From NCBI GenBank assembly GCA_024760525.1, contig CP060499.1, positions 1,488,001 through 1,552,000 of the forward strand: a DNA stretch of 64,000 nucleotides, given 5' to 3'. The stretch comes from Nitrospira sp. Lineage in GTDB: Bacteria; Nitrospirota; Nitrospiria; Nitrospirales; Nitrospiraceae. The notes under the pieces are model-generated. The model was not told the DNA's origin. It made no database searches and saw nothing but the letters and a program-made list of their open reading frames with translations. Both the position numbers and the translations under genes were made by a program. Below are positions 36,326 to 44,882 of the stretch, piece by piece (the first letter of the stretch is position 1; each line of letters starts with the position of its first letter).

Positions 36326-36403
36326 TTTCCAATCCCCCCATACGGCCGTAACACGACGGGAATTTCAACTGAACTGTCCGGCCGCTGGATTTTCCAGGAT
36401 GGC
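36326..36403 (-). pseudogene. Decayed fragment of the serS 3' end
   Basis: About 78 bases match the 3' end of the intact serS (39946-40023). In one frame it reads AILEN, then after a 2-base deletion QRPDSSVEIPVVLRPYGGIGK, against AILENFQQPDGSVEIPAVLR and SYMGGLEK in SerS. A codon is also missing. Many differences are at third codon positions, so the two copies diverged as coding sequence before this one died. The intact gene and the fragment are in the same orientation with the SNF2 gene between them. Confidence 0.75.
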
Positions 36404-36755
36404 ACGGTCTTCGGCGCGCGCAGCCATTCTTCGCATAACAGACGTGGGCGGTCAAGAGATCGTGACACAATTCAAGCAATGAAGCAGAACACAAAGTGTC
36501 TCAAGTCGGTGTCTTGCGGTATTTCAATTTCGTCGGTGGAAGGCATTTCTTAACTGCGTTGCGCTCGCAACTTTCGCCTGGTGCTGTCGACGTACTCACG
36601 GCGAGGTCCATCAATCGCCGTCGGACTAAGCCTCACCAAACGGCCATATCCCGAGTCTGGGCCAATGTACAGACATCCAAGCAGCGGTGTTCGGAGAAAA
36701 ATGAAGTTGGCAACCTCCAATTCGAAATGCTTCGTGAGTAACAGCATCATGAAGC
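36404..36755. other. Intergenic, no gene supported
   Basis: About 350 bases between the serS fragment and the SNF2 gene end. Weak similarity to serS may continue a little past 36403. No other feature was recognised. Confidence 0.3.
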
Positions 36756-39281
36756 TTACTGTTGCAGCCGAACAAGATCCAGCAACTCTTCCCGCGTGAG
36801 TTCTTTCCGTAAATATTGATCGGGTCTAATCGTCAAGTCAAAAAGGTCCTTCTGCTTGAGAAGCTTGGCCTCGATCTTGTCTTCCAATGTTCCACGGGCA
36901 AGAATGTGGAACGCAACGACGGTCCGCCTCTGGCCAATCCGATGGACTCGATGAACAGCTTGAGAACGAACTGCTGGGTTCCACCAGTGATCGTATACCG
37001 CGACGTAGTTGGCGCTTTGTAAGTCCAAGCCCACTTCGCCTGAGAAAAGGGTGGACACAACTCCGAACTGGGACGGCTGAGAATTGAACCACCTGCAGAC
37101 GGCAGGCCTTTCCCCGGGATGAACAGTGTCATCAATTCTTTCACAGGAACGACCCTTGGACAGAATAAATTTCTGGAGGAACGTCGTCATTGGGACAAAT
37201 TGACTGAAGATAACCAACTTATTCGGCTCCAGCTCAGTCGCTCGACTGTCCAAGATCTCCTCGAGTATTTCCATGAAGGCATCGAACTTTCCTGATACCC
37301 CTGGCTTGAATTCCTCGAAGTCTCCCGTCACTAAGCCTGGATGGCAGCAAATCTGCTTGAGTTTCAACACCACGCTGAAGATATGGGGGTTGCCAAGGGT
37401 CAATTGCTCACGGCCCGTGGCTGTGATCGCCTCCTCGAGATCCCTTGTGACAACAGCCTCGTACAGTGCGCGCTGTTTCGTCGTGAGATCACACCGTACA
37501 GTCTTCTCGATCTTATCCGGCAGTTCCTTTGCCACATCTTTTTTCAGCCGCCGTAGGATAAATGGTCGAGTTTTCTTTCGAAGAAGATCCCGTCCATTCT
37601 TATCACCACGATGCTCAATGGGATCCGAGACCCATTTTTCATCCTCACCCTTAGAGAACAGGAATCCTGGTGCAAGACAGTCGAAGACTGACCATAAATC
37701 TTGTAATTTGTTCTCAATCGATAGGCCGGTAATCGCGAAGCGTGCCTCTGCCGGAATTGTGCGAACCGCTTTGGCTCGTGGTGTGTCAGGATTTGTAATC
37801 CTTTGTGCCTCATCGAGAATAAGGAATCGCCATGGGATGCGTCGGAGATCTTCCACGTCGCGGACCATGGTTTCATAGGAGGTCACCACGAGATCCACAT
37901 GCGGCCCTTGAACCCTGAGTGCTTCATTGCGATTGTCCCCGGAGTGGGTGAGCACCACAAACTCCGAGAGAGCTTTATCGGCCTCGTCGGCCCACTTCTC
38001 TACGAGACCTGCCGGGCACACGACCAGGGAGGGGCAGCGGCCATGCTCCTGGCGAACATGTGCAATTGTCAGGAGAGCTTGCAGTGTTCTCCCAAGACCC
38101 ATTTCATCCGCCAAAATTCCGGGGAGTCCATATCGTTTGAGAAATGCCAACCACTCATATCCATGATGCTGATAATCCCGCACAGATATGCCTGGTCGGA
38201 GATCTTCTGGAAGTGCTAAGGAGTCAATCGTCGAAAAATCGAACAGCCGCTGCTTAAATCTTGCGAAGGCCGCGCTTTCGGAAAGTATGCCAAACTTCGA
38301 AAAGATCTCGATGATTTCATCGTAGCTATAGCTTGGCCCACGGTATGAACCGTCCGGTTGCTCCTCAAATCTGCTGTCCTTGAGCGCGGTCTTCACCCGA
38401 TGGACCTGGGTCCAATCAACTCTGTAGTAGGTCTTCTGTTTTTTATAATACTTTCTGGACTCATCGGCCCCTTGTAGTTCGGCATGATCAAGGGATTCAT
38501 TCCCGTATTTGTACTGAGGCCGTGCGACAACTTTCGATGCGCCTTCGTCAAAATCGATTAACGTGTGTGTTTTTGGAGTGGTCGCAACGACTCGAAGCTC
38601 GCCGGCTTCTTTATTGATGAGGACTCGGCTGGACTTCTTGAGCGTAGGCAGTTCCTTTTCAAGGAACTCAGGAACCTCATCCATCACAAGCCGGCGTGTA
38701 CCCGGTGCCACTTCAGTTCCCTGGGTCGGCAATTGCGCCAATTCCTTCGGCAACTTGAAAAATTGATCGGAGACCCGCACCCAGCACGGATGCTCCTCAC
38801 GAGCAGGGGCGGGAAGCGGGATAAGCGACTCGTCGGCAGTCGTAAGTGTTTGCCTGACAATTAAGGTTTCGGGGTCGTCCAGGTCGAGGTAGGTACGATG
38901 TTCGAGCGGTGCCGTGTGAATCGTGACAGCCCTGGCCACGGGTGTTTGTTCAACTCTGAACCATGTTCGCAATGAGTCCAAGCAGCCGGGGACATTGTCT
39001 CCCCTGCAGCACAGCGTCACATCATCTGTCCATTCACAGGAGGCTCCTATGTTCTGGATAACGTCAAGGCCATAAGTATTGACGATGAAACTCCGTCCTC
39101 TGAATGTACCACCCCCTTGCGCTAGAGACCGCCGGCTCAGGTAAATGGGTTTTCCATTGAGGTCACTATGGAGGGCGATTCTTAAATTGCCCGATCGAGG
39201 ATCAAAATCTATGAATGGTTGGAGTACGACCTGGTCCGGCCTGAGAAGCGTTTCGATTCTGTCCCAGATGAACCGCAGCAT
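36756..39281 (-). CDS. SNF2-family ATPase with altered Walker A
   Basis: 841 residues. The N-terminal 350 residues are beta-rich and specific to bacterial SNF2 proteins. The two RecA-like lobes follow: LPGILADEMGLGRTLQALLT (390-404), FLILDEAQ (486-493), FAITGLSIENKLQDLWSVFD, then KLVIFSQFVPM, VSTLFSGEVGLDLQ and QAVHRVHRIGQRRTVVAFHI. Most motifs are intact, but the Walker A lysine is arginine (residue 398; codon AGA at 38090-38088) and the TGTP motif reads TGLS. Both are unusual and could mean weak or absent ATP hydrolysis. The gene lies between serS and a decayed serS fragment, so it was probably acquired. It has no methylase or nuclease partner. Confidence 0.9.
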   Translation of the reverse strand: MLRFIWDRIETLLRPDQVVLQPFIDFDPRSGNLRIALHSDLNGKPIYLSRRSLAQGGGTFRGRSFIVNTYGLDVIQNIGASCEWTDDVTLCCRGDNVPGCLDSLRTWFRVEQTPVARAVTIHTAPLEHRTYLDLDDPETLIVRQTLTTADESLIPLPAPAREEHPCWVRVSDQFFKLPKELAQLPTQGTEVAPGTRRLVMDEVPEFLEKELPTLKKSSRVLINKEAGELRVVATTPKTHTLIDFDEGASKVVARPQYKYGNESLDHAELQGADESRKYYKKQKTYYRVDWTQVHRVKTALKDSRFEEQPDGSYRGPSYSYDEIIEIFSKFGILSESAAFARFKQRLFDFSTIDSLALPEDLRPGISVRDYQHHGYEWLAFLKRYGLPGILADEMGLGRTLQALLTIAHVRQEHGRCPSLVVCPAGLVEKWADEADKALSEFVVLTHSGDNRNEALRVQGPHVDLVVTSYETMVRDVEDLRRIPWRFLILDEAQRITNPDTPRAKAVRTIPAEARFAITGLSIENKLQDLWSVFDCLAPGFLFSKGEDEKWVSDPIEHRGDKNGRDLLRKKTRPFILRRLKKDVAKELPDKIEKTVRCDLTTKQRALYEAVVTRDLEEAITATGREQLTLGNPHIFSVVLKLKQICCHPGLVTGDFEEFKPGVSGKFDAFMEILEEILDSRATELEPNKLVIFSQFVPMTTFLQKFILSKGRSCERIDDTVHPGERPAVCRWFNSQPSQFGVVSTLFSGEVGLDLQSANYVAVYDHWWNPAVRSQAVHRVHRIGQRRTVVAFHILARGTLEDKIEAKLLKQKDLFDLTIRPDQYLRKELTREELLDLVRLQQ

Positions 39282-39918
39282 ACCACCCTCGAGTGAATGG
39301 CGTCGGCTTGGTTCGCTATACGGGGGGTATTGTAGGCCAGTTGTGTGAGGAAATTCGAGGGACTCTCTGACTTTTTCTCCTCATGTGGTAAATCGAATGT
39401 GGGCCTCAAGCATAGGCGGGTGGGGGTCTGCCGGATAGGGGAAGAGGCGGAAGTTCACTGTCTTTTCAGAGCAGTCCGAGTATCCAGCGGTATCCACACA
39501 TCACGTTCTGGGTGTACTGCCGGGCCCGCTGTTCCTCTCAGATCTCCCCAATCGGTCCCGTTATGCTCCGAACAGCTCGGTCATTTGACGACTTGTCCTG
39601 GGATTCCTTCGCAAAGACCACGAGAGAACAAGGCGAGCCCCTCTTCACAATCACAAGAATTAAACCCTACAATATTTCGCGTACCGGGAGACTTCACGCC
39701 GTCAACGCATGGTCACCGTAGGATTAAATCGTGACCACATCGCCTACGCGCAAAAACCTCCGCTTAAAGCGACACAACAGCGGGGGGAAATTCAGGGGGC
39801 AAACGAGGAAAACGACGCCAGATCACATAAAAATGTTGAGAGAGGACAGTAGGTACTGCTCACGCCCTCTTGCCAGTACTCATACTGGGTTTCAAGGCTT
39901 GGTGAAACGAATCTTCAG
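39282..39918. other. Intergenic between SNF2 and serS
   Basis: About 640 bases. Several plus-strand frames of 60-130 codons overlap here, but none has a ribosome site or known domain. It presumably holds the SNF2 promoter. No inverted repeats or transposase traces were seen. Confidence 0.3.
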
Positions 39919-41211
39919 CTACAGCGTTTCTTTCGTGATCTTCTCCAGTCCACCCATATAGGACCGCAACACGGCGGGAATCTCAACCGAACCGTCCGGC
40001 TGCTGGAAGTTCTCCAAGATGGCGACTAATGTCCGTCCTACAGCCAATCCGGAGCCATTCAGCGTGTGGACAAAGTCGCTCTTGGCGTCTTTCTTTCCTC
40101 CGGTCGGCCGATACTTGATGTTCGCTCGCCTGGCCTGAAACGCTTCGAAGTTGCTGCAGGACGAGATCTCCCGATACTGTTGCTGAGACGGCAGCCATAC
40201 CTCGATGTCATAGGTTTTGGCGGCGGAAAATCCCATATCGCCCGTGCACAATGTGATGACACGGTACGGGAGCTTCAGCCCCTGTAAGATCGACTCCGCG
40301 TGACCCGTCAACCGCTCAAGTTCCTCATACGAGTGATCGGGTGTCGTCAATGAGACCAACTCCACTTTGTTGAATTGGTGAAGCCGAATCAGGCCTCTCG
40401 TATCTTTTCCATACGATCCCGCCTCTCGCCGAAAGCATGGGGTATAGGCGGTATAGCGGACAGGCAAGCTGTCGCCGCTCAGGATTTCTTCTCGATGCAG
40501 GTTGGTCACCGGCACTTCCGCGGTCGGTATCAGGAAATAGTCTTCGTCCCGCAGGCGGAAGAGATCCTCTTCAAACTTAGGAAGCTGGCCGGTCCCGGTC
40601 ATGGCGAGACGATTCACCATGAGCGGCGGCAACACTTCTCGATATCCATGCTGCGTGGTATGCAGATCAAGCATATAGTTGATCAGAGCTCGTTCGAGCC
40701 TGGCGCCGGTGCCGGTCACGACAGAAAACCTGGCTCCCGCGATCTTCGCGGCTCGATCGAAATCCAAGATGCCGAGGTTCTCTCCGATTTCCCAATGGGG
40801 CTTGGGGGGACTTGTAAAAGACGGGATGGTGCCCCATCGACGAACCTCGACATTCTCTGAGGCGTCGGACCCCACGGGGACCGAGGCGTGTGGAAGGTTG
40901 GGGATTCGAAGCGCCACATCGGTCAGCGCCTCCTCGACCTTTCGTTGATTTCCCTCGAGGTCCTTAATGCGGCCCCCTAACTGTTTCATGGCCGCCATCG
41001 CTGCTTCAGCCGGTTCTTTGGCGCGACGAAGACGAGCGACCTCTTCGGAGCCTTTGTTGAGTTCGTACCGGAGCTGCTCGACCTGCGTCGTCACGGCGCG
41101 GCGCTCTTCGCTCAACTGTTCGAGATCATCCCACGGAACGTCGTTCCCGCGTCGCCCGAGAGAGGTACGGATGTGGTCGAGGTTTTCGCGGAGTTGCTTC
41201 AGATCGTACAC
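39919..41211 (-). CDS. serS: Seryl-tRNA synthetase
   Basis: 430 residues starting at GTG (41211), the point where homologous proteins begin (M/VYDLKQLRENLDHIRTSL). The ATG-initiated frame to 41430 would add 73 unrelated residues and overlap the divergent gene. The N-terminal coiled coil (about 30-100) binds the long variable arm of tRNA-Ser. Class II motif 2 (FRREAGSYGKDTRGLIRLHQ, then FNKVELV) and motif 3 (GRTLVAILEN) are intact. It charges tRNA-Ser and tRNA-Sec with serine. Its tRNA substrate gene lies 3.7 kb downstream, displaced by the SNF2 insertion. The GAAGAG ahead of GTG is a modest ribosome site. Confidence 0.96.
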   Translation of the reverse strand: MYDLKQLRENLDHIRTSLGRRGNDVPWDDLEQLSEERRAVTTQVEQLRYELNKGSEEVARLRRAKEPAEAAMAAMKQLGGRIKDLEGNQRKVEEALTDVALRIPNLPHASVPVGSDASENVEVRRWGTIPSFTSPPKPHWEIGENLGILDFDRAAKIAGARFSVVTGTGARLERALINYMLDLHTTQHGYREVLPPLMVNRLAMTGTGQLPKFEEDLFRLRDEDYFLIPTAEVPVTNLHREEILSGDSLPVRYTAYTPCFRREAGSYGKDTRGLIRLHQFNKVELVSLTTPDHSYEELERLTGHAESILQGLKLPYRVITLCTGDMGFSAAKTYDIEVWLPSQQQYREISSCSNFEAFQARRANIKYRPTGGKKDAKSDFVHTLNGSGLAVGRTLVAILENFQQPDGSVEIPAVLRSYMGGLEKITKETL

Positions 41212-41351
41212 AGGTCGCTCTTCAAAAAAAAGCGGTTGGAATCTAGCATCTGAGTTCAGGAGAGTCAATGAAACGACGGGCCTGCATGCTATGGGCGGCC
41301 GACTTGGGAAGGGAATTGACATCGATTGGGTATAAGAGACAGGATGGGCGC

Positions 41352-42365
41352 ATGCGCTCAATCTCCAATCCCCCGAACCCGTTTGAATCGCAGCATCGGG
41401 AACTCCTCGAACCGGCTGGTGCGGCGACACTGACAGTGTATTCAGACGACAGTCGGGAGATTTTGAGCCGCAACGACAGCCCGGACTTGCCGTTTCGATG
41501 GAGTGTCAATCCCTATCGAGGGTGCTTTCATGCCTGTGCCTACTGCTACGCTCGTCCGTCCCATGAGTATTGGGGATTCGGGGCAGGAACCGACTTCGAA
41601 AGCAAAATCATCGTGAAAGAGGAGGCGCCGCAATTGCTCCGGCGCGCCTTGGACAAACCCTCCTGGCGCGGAGAGCTGATCGTCTTTTCCGGCAACACGG
41701 ATTGTTATCAGCCGCTCGAGGCTGAGTACGGATTGACTCGCGCCTGCTTGGAGGTCTGCGCGGAGTACCGGAATCCCGTGGGGATCATTACAAAAGGATC
41801 GTTGATTCTCCGTGATCTCGACGTGCTGACCAGACTGAGCCGGGAAGCTTGGGTCTGTGTGTATTTCAGCATCCCGTTTTCCTCAGACGAGACAGGCCGG
41901 AAAGTGGAGCCCCATGCGCCGTCGATCACCAAGCGTTTCTCCGCCATGAAGACACTCTCCGAGGCCGGTATTCCAACGGGCGTCTCCGTTGCGCCTGTCA
42001 TCCCTGGTTTGAACGAAGATGATATCCCTGAATTGCTGGAGCGGGCGCGTCAGGCCGGCGCGCATACCGCTACCCACAGCTTGTTGAGATTGTCCGGAAG
42101 TTTGGAGGCGGTGTTCCTGGAACGGATGCGGGAGTCATTTCCTGAACGGATCGGAAAGATTACAAATCGAATACGCGAGGTGCGCGGCGGGGCACTCACA
42201 GAAAGCCGATTCTTCAGGCGTCAAGCCGGGCAGGGGACTTATTGGGAGTTGATCGAGCAGTTGTTCGCCATGGCCAAGCGCCGGGCGGGATTTGAAGAGG
42301 ACCATATCGGCAGTATTCCTGAGACGTTTCGTCGGCCAGGCGTCGAACAGCCGTCATTATTCTAA
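41352..42365 (+). CDS. PA0069-family radical SAM protein
   Basis: 337 residues from the ATG at 41352. VNPYRGCFHACAYCYARPSH contains the CX3CX2C motif for the 4Fe-4S cluster. GELIVFSGNTDCYQPLEAEY and FSIPFSSDETGRKVEPHAPS are signatures of the PA0069 family, related in fold to spore photoproduct lyase. Its reaction is unknown, with DNA-photoproduct-like repair or a modification often proposed. The first 28 codons of the open frame (41268-41351) overlap the serS leader and are rejected. A rhodanese gene starts 10 bp downstream. Confidence 0.88.
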   Translation: MRSISNPPNPFESQHRELLEPAGAATLTVYSDDSREILSRNDSPDLPFRWSVNPYRGCFHACAYCYARPSHEYWGFGAGTDFESKIIVKEEAPQLLRRALDKPSWRGELIVFSGNTDCYQPLEAEYGLTRACLEVCAEYRNPVGIITKGSLILRDLDVLTRLSREAWVCVYFSIPFSSDETGRKVEPHAPSITKRFSAMKTLSEAGIPTGVSVAPVIPGLNEDDIPELLERARQAGAHTATHSLLRLSGSLEAVFLERMRESFPERIGKITNRIREVRGGALTESRFFRRQAGQGTYWELIEQLFAMAKRRAGFEEDHIGSIPETFRRPGVEQPSLF

Positions 42366-42375
42366 AGGAGAAGAC

Positions 42376-42741
42376 ATGCAACATCATCCGGGCTTTTTGG
42401 AACTGGTCAACCGCGCCAAACAACGAGTGAAAGAAAGCAGTGCCGGTGATGTGAAGGCGCGTCTCGACCGGGGTGAACGGTTTCATTTCATCGATGTTCG
42501 GGAAGACCACGAATTTGCCAAGGATCATGCGCGGGGAGCGCGTCATCTCGGCAAGGGAATTATTGAGCGGGATATTGAGGCGATAGTCCCTGATAAGCAG
42601 GACCCTATCGTCCTGTATTGCGGAGGCGGGTTTCGGTCCGCGCTCTCCGCCGATGCGCTGCAACAGATGGGATACACCAATGTGATTTCAATGGATGGCG
42701 GGATACGGGCGTGGCGAGAGGCCGGCTACCCATTGGAATAG
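42376..42741 (+). CDS. Rhodanese-domain sulfurtransferase
   Basis: 121 residues behind AAAGGAG. A single rhodanese domain: FIDVREDHEFAKDHARGARH begins the fold, and the catalytic Cys lies in LYCGGGFRSALSAD. It transfers sulfane sulfur between small thiols or proteins in the cytoplasm. It lies 10 bp after the radical SAM gene and is surely in the same operon, which could mean sulfur supply for that enzyme's cluster or product (inference). Confidence 0.93.
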   Translation: MQHHPGFLELVNRAKQRVKESSAGDVKARLDRGERFHFIDVREDHEFAKDHARGARHLGKGIIERDIEAIVPDKQDPIVLYCGGGFRSALSADALQQMGYTNVISMDGGIRAWREAGYPLE

Positions 42742-42762
42742 GTTGGAATGCGGTTCAGCCGG

Positions 42763-43311
42763 CTACTTATTGGTTCTGTCGAATTCCTTTATCACTTGGT
42801 CGGTCAGATCGATCGTATCTTTGCTGTAGATCACGATCTTGACGGTTTGCTCGCTGCCTTTGTCGACGACGAGCGCAATGCCTCCCTTTTCAGCGACGGA
42901 TTGTGTCGCCGCGGAGATTTTCTTCATGTATTCGTCGACCAATTCTTTCTGTTTCTTCTGGAGTTCCTGATTGAATTCCTGGGCGCGCTTTTGGAAGTCC
43001 TGGACCTTCGTCCGGAACTGGCCCTCTTTTTCCTTCCGTTCGGTCTCATTCCACTTGGGAGCCTGCTCTTTCAACTGCTTTTCGTAATTCCGAAGATCTT
43101 CTTCATCTCTCTGGAGGAGTTTCTGCCTGGTCGAGACGTATTCCTTCAGCCCATCGAGCGCTCGCTTGCCGGCTTTTGACTTTTCCAAGACGGACTGTGG
43201 GTCTACCACAGCCATCTTGAATTCAGCGGCGTGGGCGGCGGGTGCGATGAGCGGAAGAACCGAGAAGAGCAGCACTGCAAGGAACAGGGGTCGCGCAGCA
43301 GAAATCAGCAT
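42763..43311 (-). CDS. Periplasmic chaperone OmpH/Skp
   Basis: 182 residues. Signal peptide (FLAVLLFSVLPLIAPAAHAA) and then MAVVDPQSVLEKSKAGKRAL, the Skp beta-strand core, followed by a long alpha-helical hairpin (about 55-135, rich in Lys/Glu/Gln). Skp escorts unfolded outer-membrane proteins across the periplasm; LptD and the porin in this window would be clients. It is normal in length and complete. It is convergent with the rhodanese gene and not in the usual bamA-skp-lpxD cluster. Confidence 0.9.
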   Translation of the reverse strand: MLISAARPLFLAVLLFSVLPLIAPAAHAAEFKMAVVDPQSVLEKSKAGKRALDGLKEYVSTRQKLLQRDEEDLRNYEKQLKEQAPKWNETERKEKEGQFRTKVQDFQKRAQEFNQELQKKQKELVDEYMKKISAATQSVAEKGGIALVVDKGSEQTVKIVIYSKDTIDLTDQVIKEFDRTNK

Positions 43312-43394
43312 ATCGTCCTCTTATGCCTCCTGACCAAATGGGAGAACCGGGGAAGAATAACCGTGCCGTAGAGGCCTGTCAAGCGAACAGATTG

Positions 43395-43805
43395 TTACCA
43401 CGAATCAAAACTGATCGACTCCTCCGCGATCCAGACCTCGACGCCATAATGCCATTTGAGCCGTCGCGCGACCGCCCTCATGGCGTATTCGTCCGCGTGG
43501 GTTGGGTCGAAGGGGTTCCGGATCTTTTGTAATCTTTCTTTTTTGAACGGAGGCGGGTAGCCAAGGTCTTTCATTGCGAGGGCCACCATGTTCAACTGAA
43601 AGATGCGTGGGGTTTGATTGAGCTCCACCAGCAGGATTTCCGCCGGCCCGTCTGAAGCTCTGTGGGCACGGAACAGTTCAATGACCCGGCCCTTCAGCTG
43701 TGAACGCTGTGATTCTGTGAGTTCCGGCAGGGCCAACTCAACCAACAGCGCGTTGGTGGCACCGTTGAACGACGGCATATTGAACAGTCTGCTCAGCAAT
43801 CCCAT
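43395..43805 (-). CDS. Hypothetical protein, 136 residues
   Basis: A cytoplasmic, well-structured protein: LPELTESQRSQLKGRVIELF, then EILLVELNQTPRIFQLNMVA and FDPTHADEYAMRAVARRLKW. The ending VEVWIAEESISFDSW is aromatic-rich. No signal or membrane segment and no recognised domain. Composition and length support a real gene. Confidence 0.65.
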   Translation of the reverse strand: MGLLSRLFNMPSFNGATNALLVELALPELTESQRSQLKGRVIELFRAHRASDGPAEILLVELNQTPRIFQLNMVALAMKDLGYPPPFKKERLQKIRNPFDPTHADEYAMRAVARRLKWHYGVEVWIAEESISFDSW

Positions 43806-43960
43806 GGCGTTCCCGACGACTGACGGTTGTAGTTGGATTGAGCCAGCCCTTTCTTAGGAAGGCGGCTTCGGCTCGGAGAGAGTGTACTGAAACGCGCGGG
43901 AATTTTCCACCGTTCGGTGAGAGGGATCGTGAAAAAATCGGTTGGAAACGTGTGATCGAA

Positions 43961-44695
43961 CTACCTGAAAAGTCGCTTGATTGTGCCGGTCGCCGTGTCC
44001 ACACCCTTCTGGATGACCTTGCCTGCGGTCCCGAGGCCAGGCGACGCCATAGACGCGCCGGTCTGTTGAACGAGCGGGCCAAGAATCTGTCTCATGGCCT
44101 CTCCGGTGGTTGTGCCGTTCGATATCTTGCCGATGTCCTGAAGATGCAGATCGGGTAACGCCAGTGATGCCGATTGAGCGCCAAGCATGTCGGTGCGGAC
44201 GCGAACTGTTCCGTTCATAATGTAAAGATGCTCGATGACCAGCTTTTTGCCTGATTCGGAGTCTCCTGAAATGTTCCCCTCGCCGTGTTGACGAGACACA
44301 TAGCGCTCGATGTTGCGTTGAAGCCTGTCGAGGTTGCTGCCTGCAGAGGTGTATTCATACGTGATTTCAGGTTTGACGAGTGTGATCTCTTTGATTCGGA
44401 TCACGTCTGTCGTGAGCGAGCCGATGTCGAGTGTCATGCGGATTTCACCAAGCGACAGAGCGTGTGTGGTCCTAAAGCCGTCAGGATTGCCGACTATGAG
44501 ACCTCGCAATGCGGCTCTTCCCTCCGCCAAGCTGATACTGACGCCTGATAGGCTGATCGGTACACCGGTGATTTCCGGTCCATAGCGACGGATGGCGGAA
44601 GCGATCTGAGCATCCAGGGAGTTGTATATCCACCAGAGACTCCCGGTGATTGCGATCAATGCAAGCGCTGCGCTCCCAATCAGGCGTTTCTTCAT
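43961..44695 (-). CDS. AsmA-like periplasmic protein
   Basis: 244 residues with an N-terminal anchor (LIGSAALALIAITGSLWWIY, about 5-24) and a beta-rich domain that reads ITGVPISLSGVSISLAEGRA, then ALRGLIVGNPDGFRTTHALS and IRIKEITLVKPEITYE. This is the start of AsmA/YhdP-type lipid-transfer-like proteins, in short form. It resembles the N-terminal part of DUF748 proteins such as the one at 13842. It probably works in the envelope; no enzyme motif. No operon partner. Confidence 0.72.
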   Translation of the reverse strand: MKKRLIGSAALALIAITGSLWWIYNSLDAQIASAIRRYGPEITGVPISLSGVSISLAEGRAALRGLIVGNPDGFRTTHALSLGEIRMTLDIGSLTTDVIRIKEITLVKPEITYEYTSAGSNLDRLQRNIERYVSRQHGEGNISGDSESGKKLVIEHLYIMNGTVRVRTDMLGAQSASLALPDLHLQDIGKISNGTTTGEAMRQILGPLVQQTGASMASPGLGTAGKVIQKGVDTATGTIKRLFR

Positions 44696-44882
44696 GACGC
44701 GTGTCCCACTGCAGAGCAGTATAGCAAGGCCATTGTAGGAGTCTATTGACAGAAGAATTCATTACGAGAGCTCGAGCCAGAGGACGGCCTAGACGGTATG
44801 GGCAGCGCGCTGAGAAAGCGGCACCGGAGTACGCATGCCACCTGTTACACTGTGGACGGAAGGGTCTTGCAATCACCTCAAT

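Noticed and set aside
41212..41430. N-terminal extension of SerS
   Set aside because: It has no similarity to synthetase N-termini and overlaps the divergent radical SAM gene; the GTG at 41211 fits the family start.
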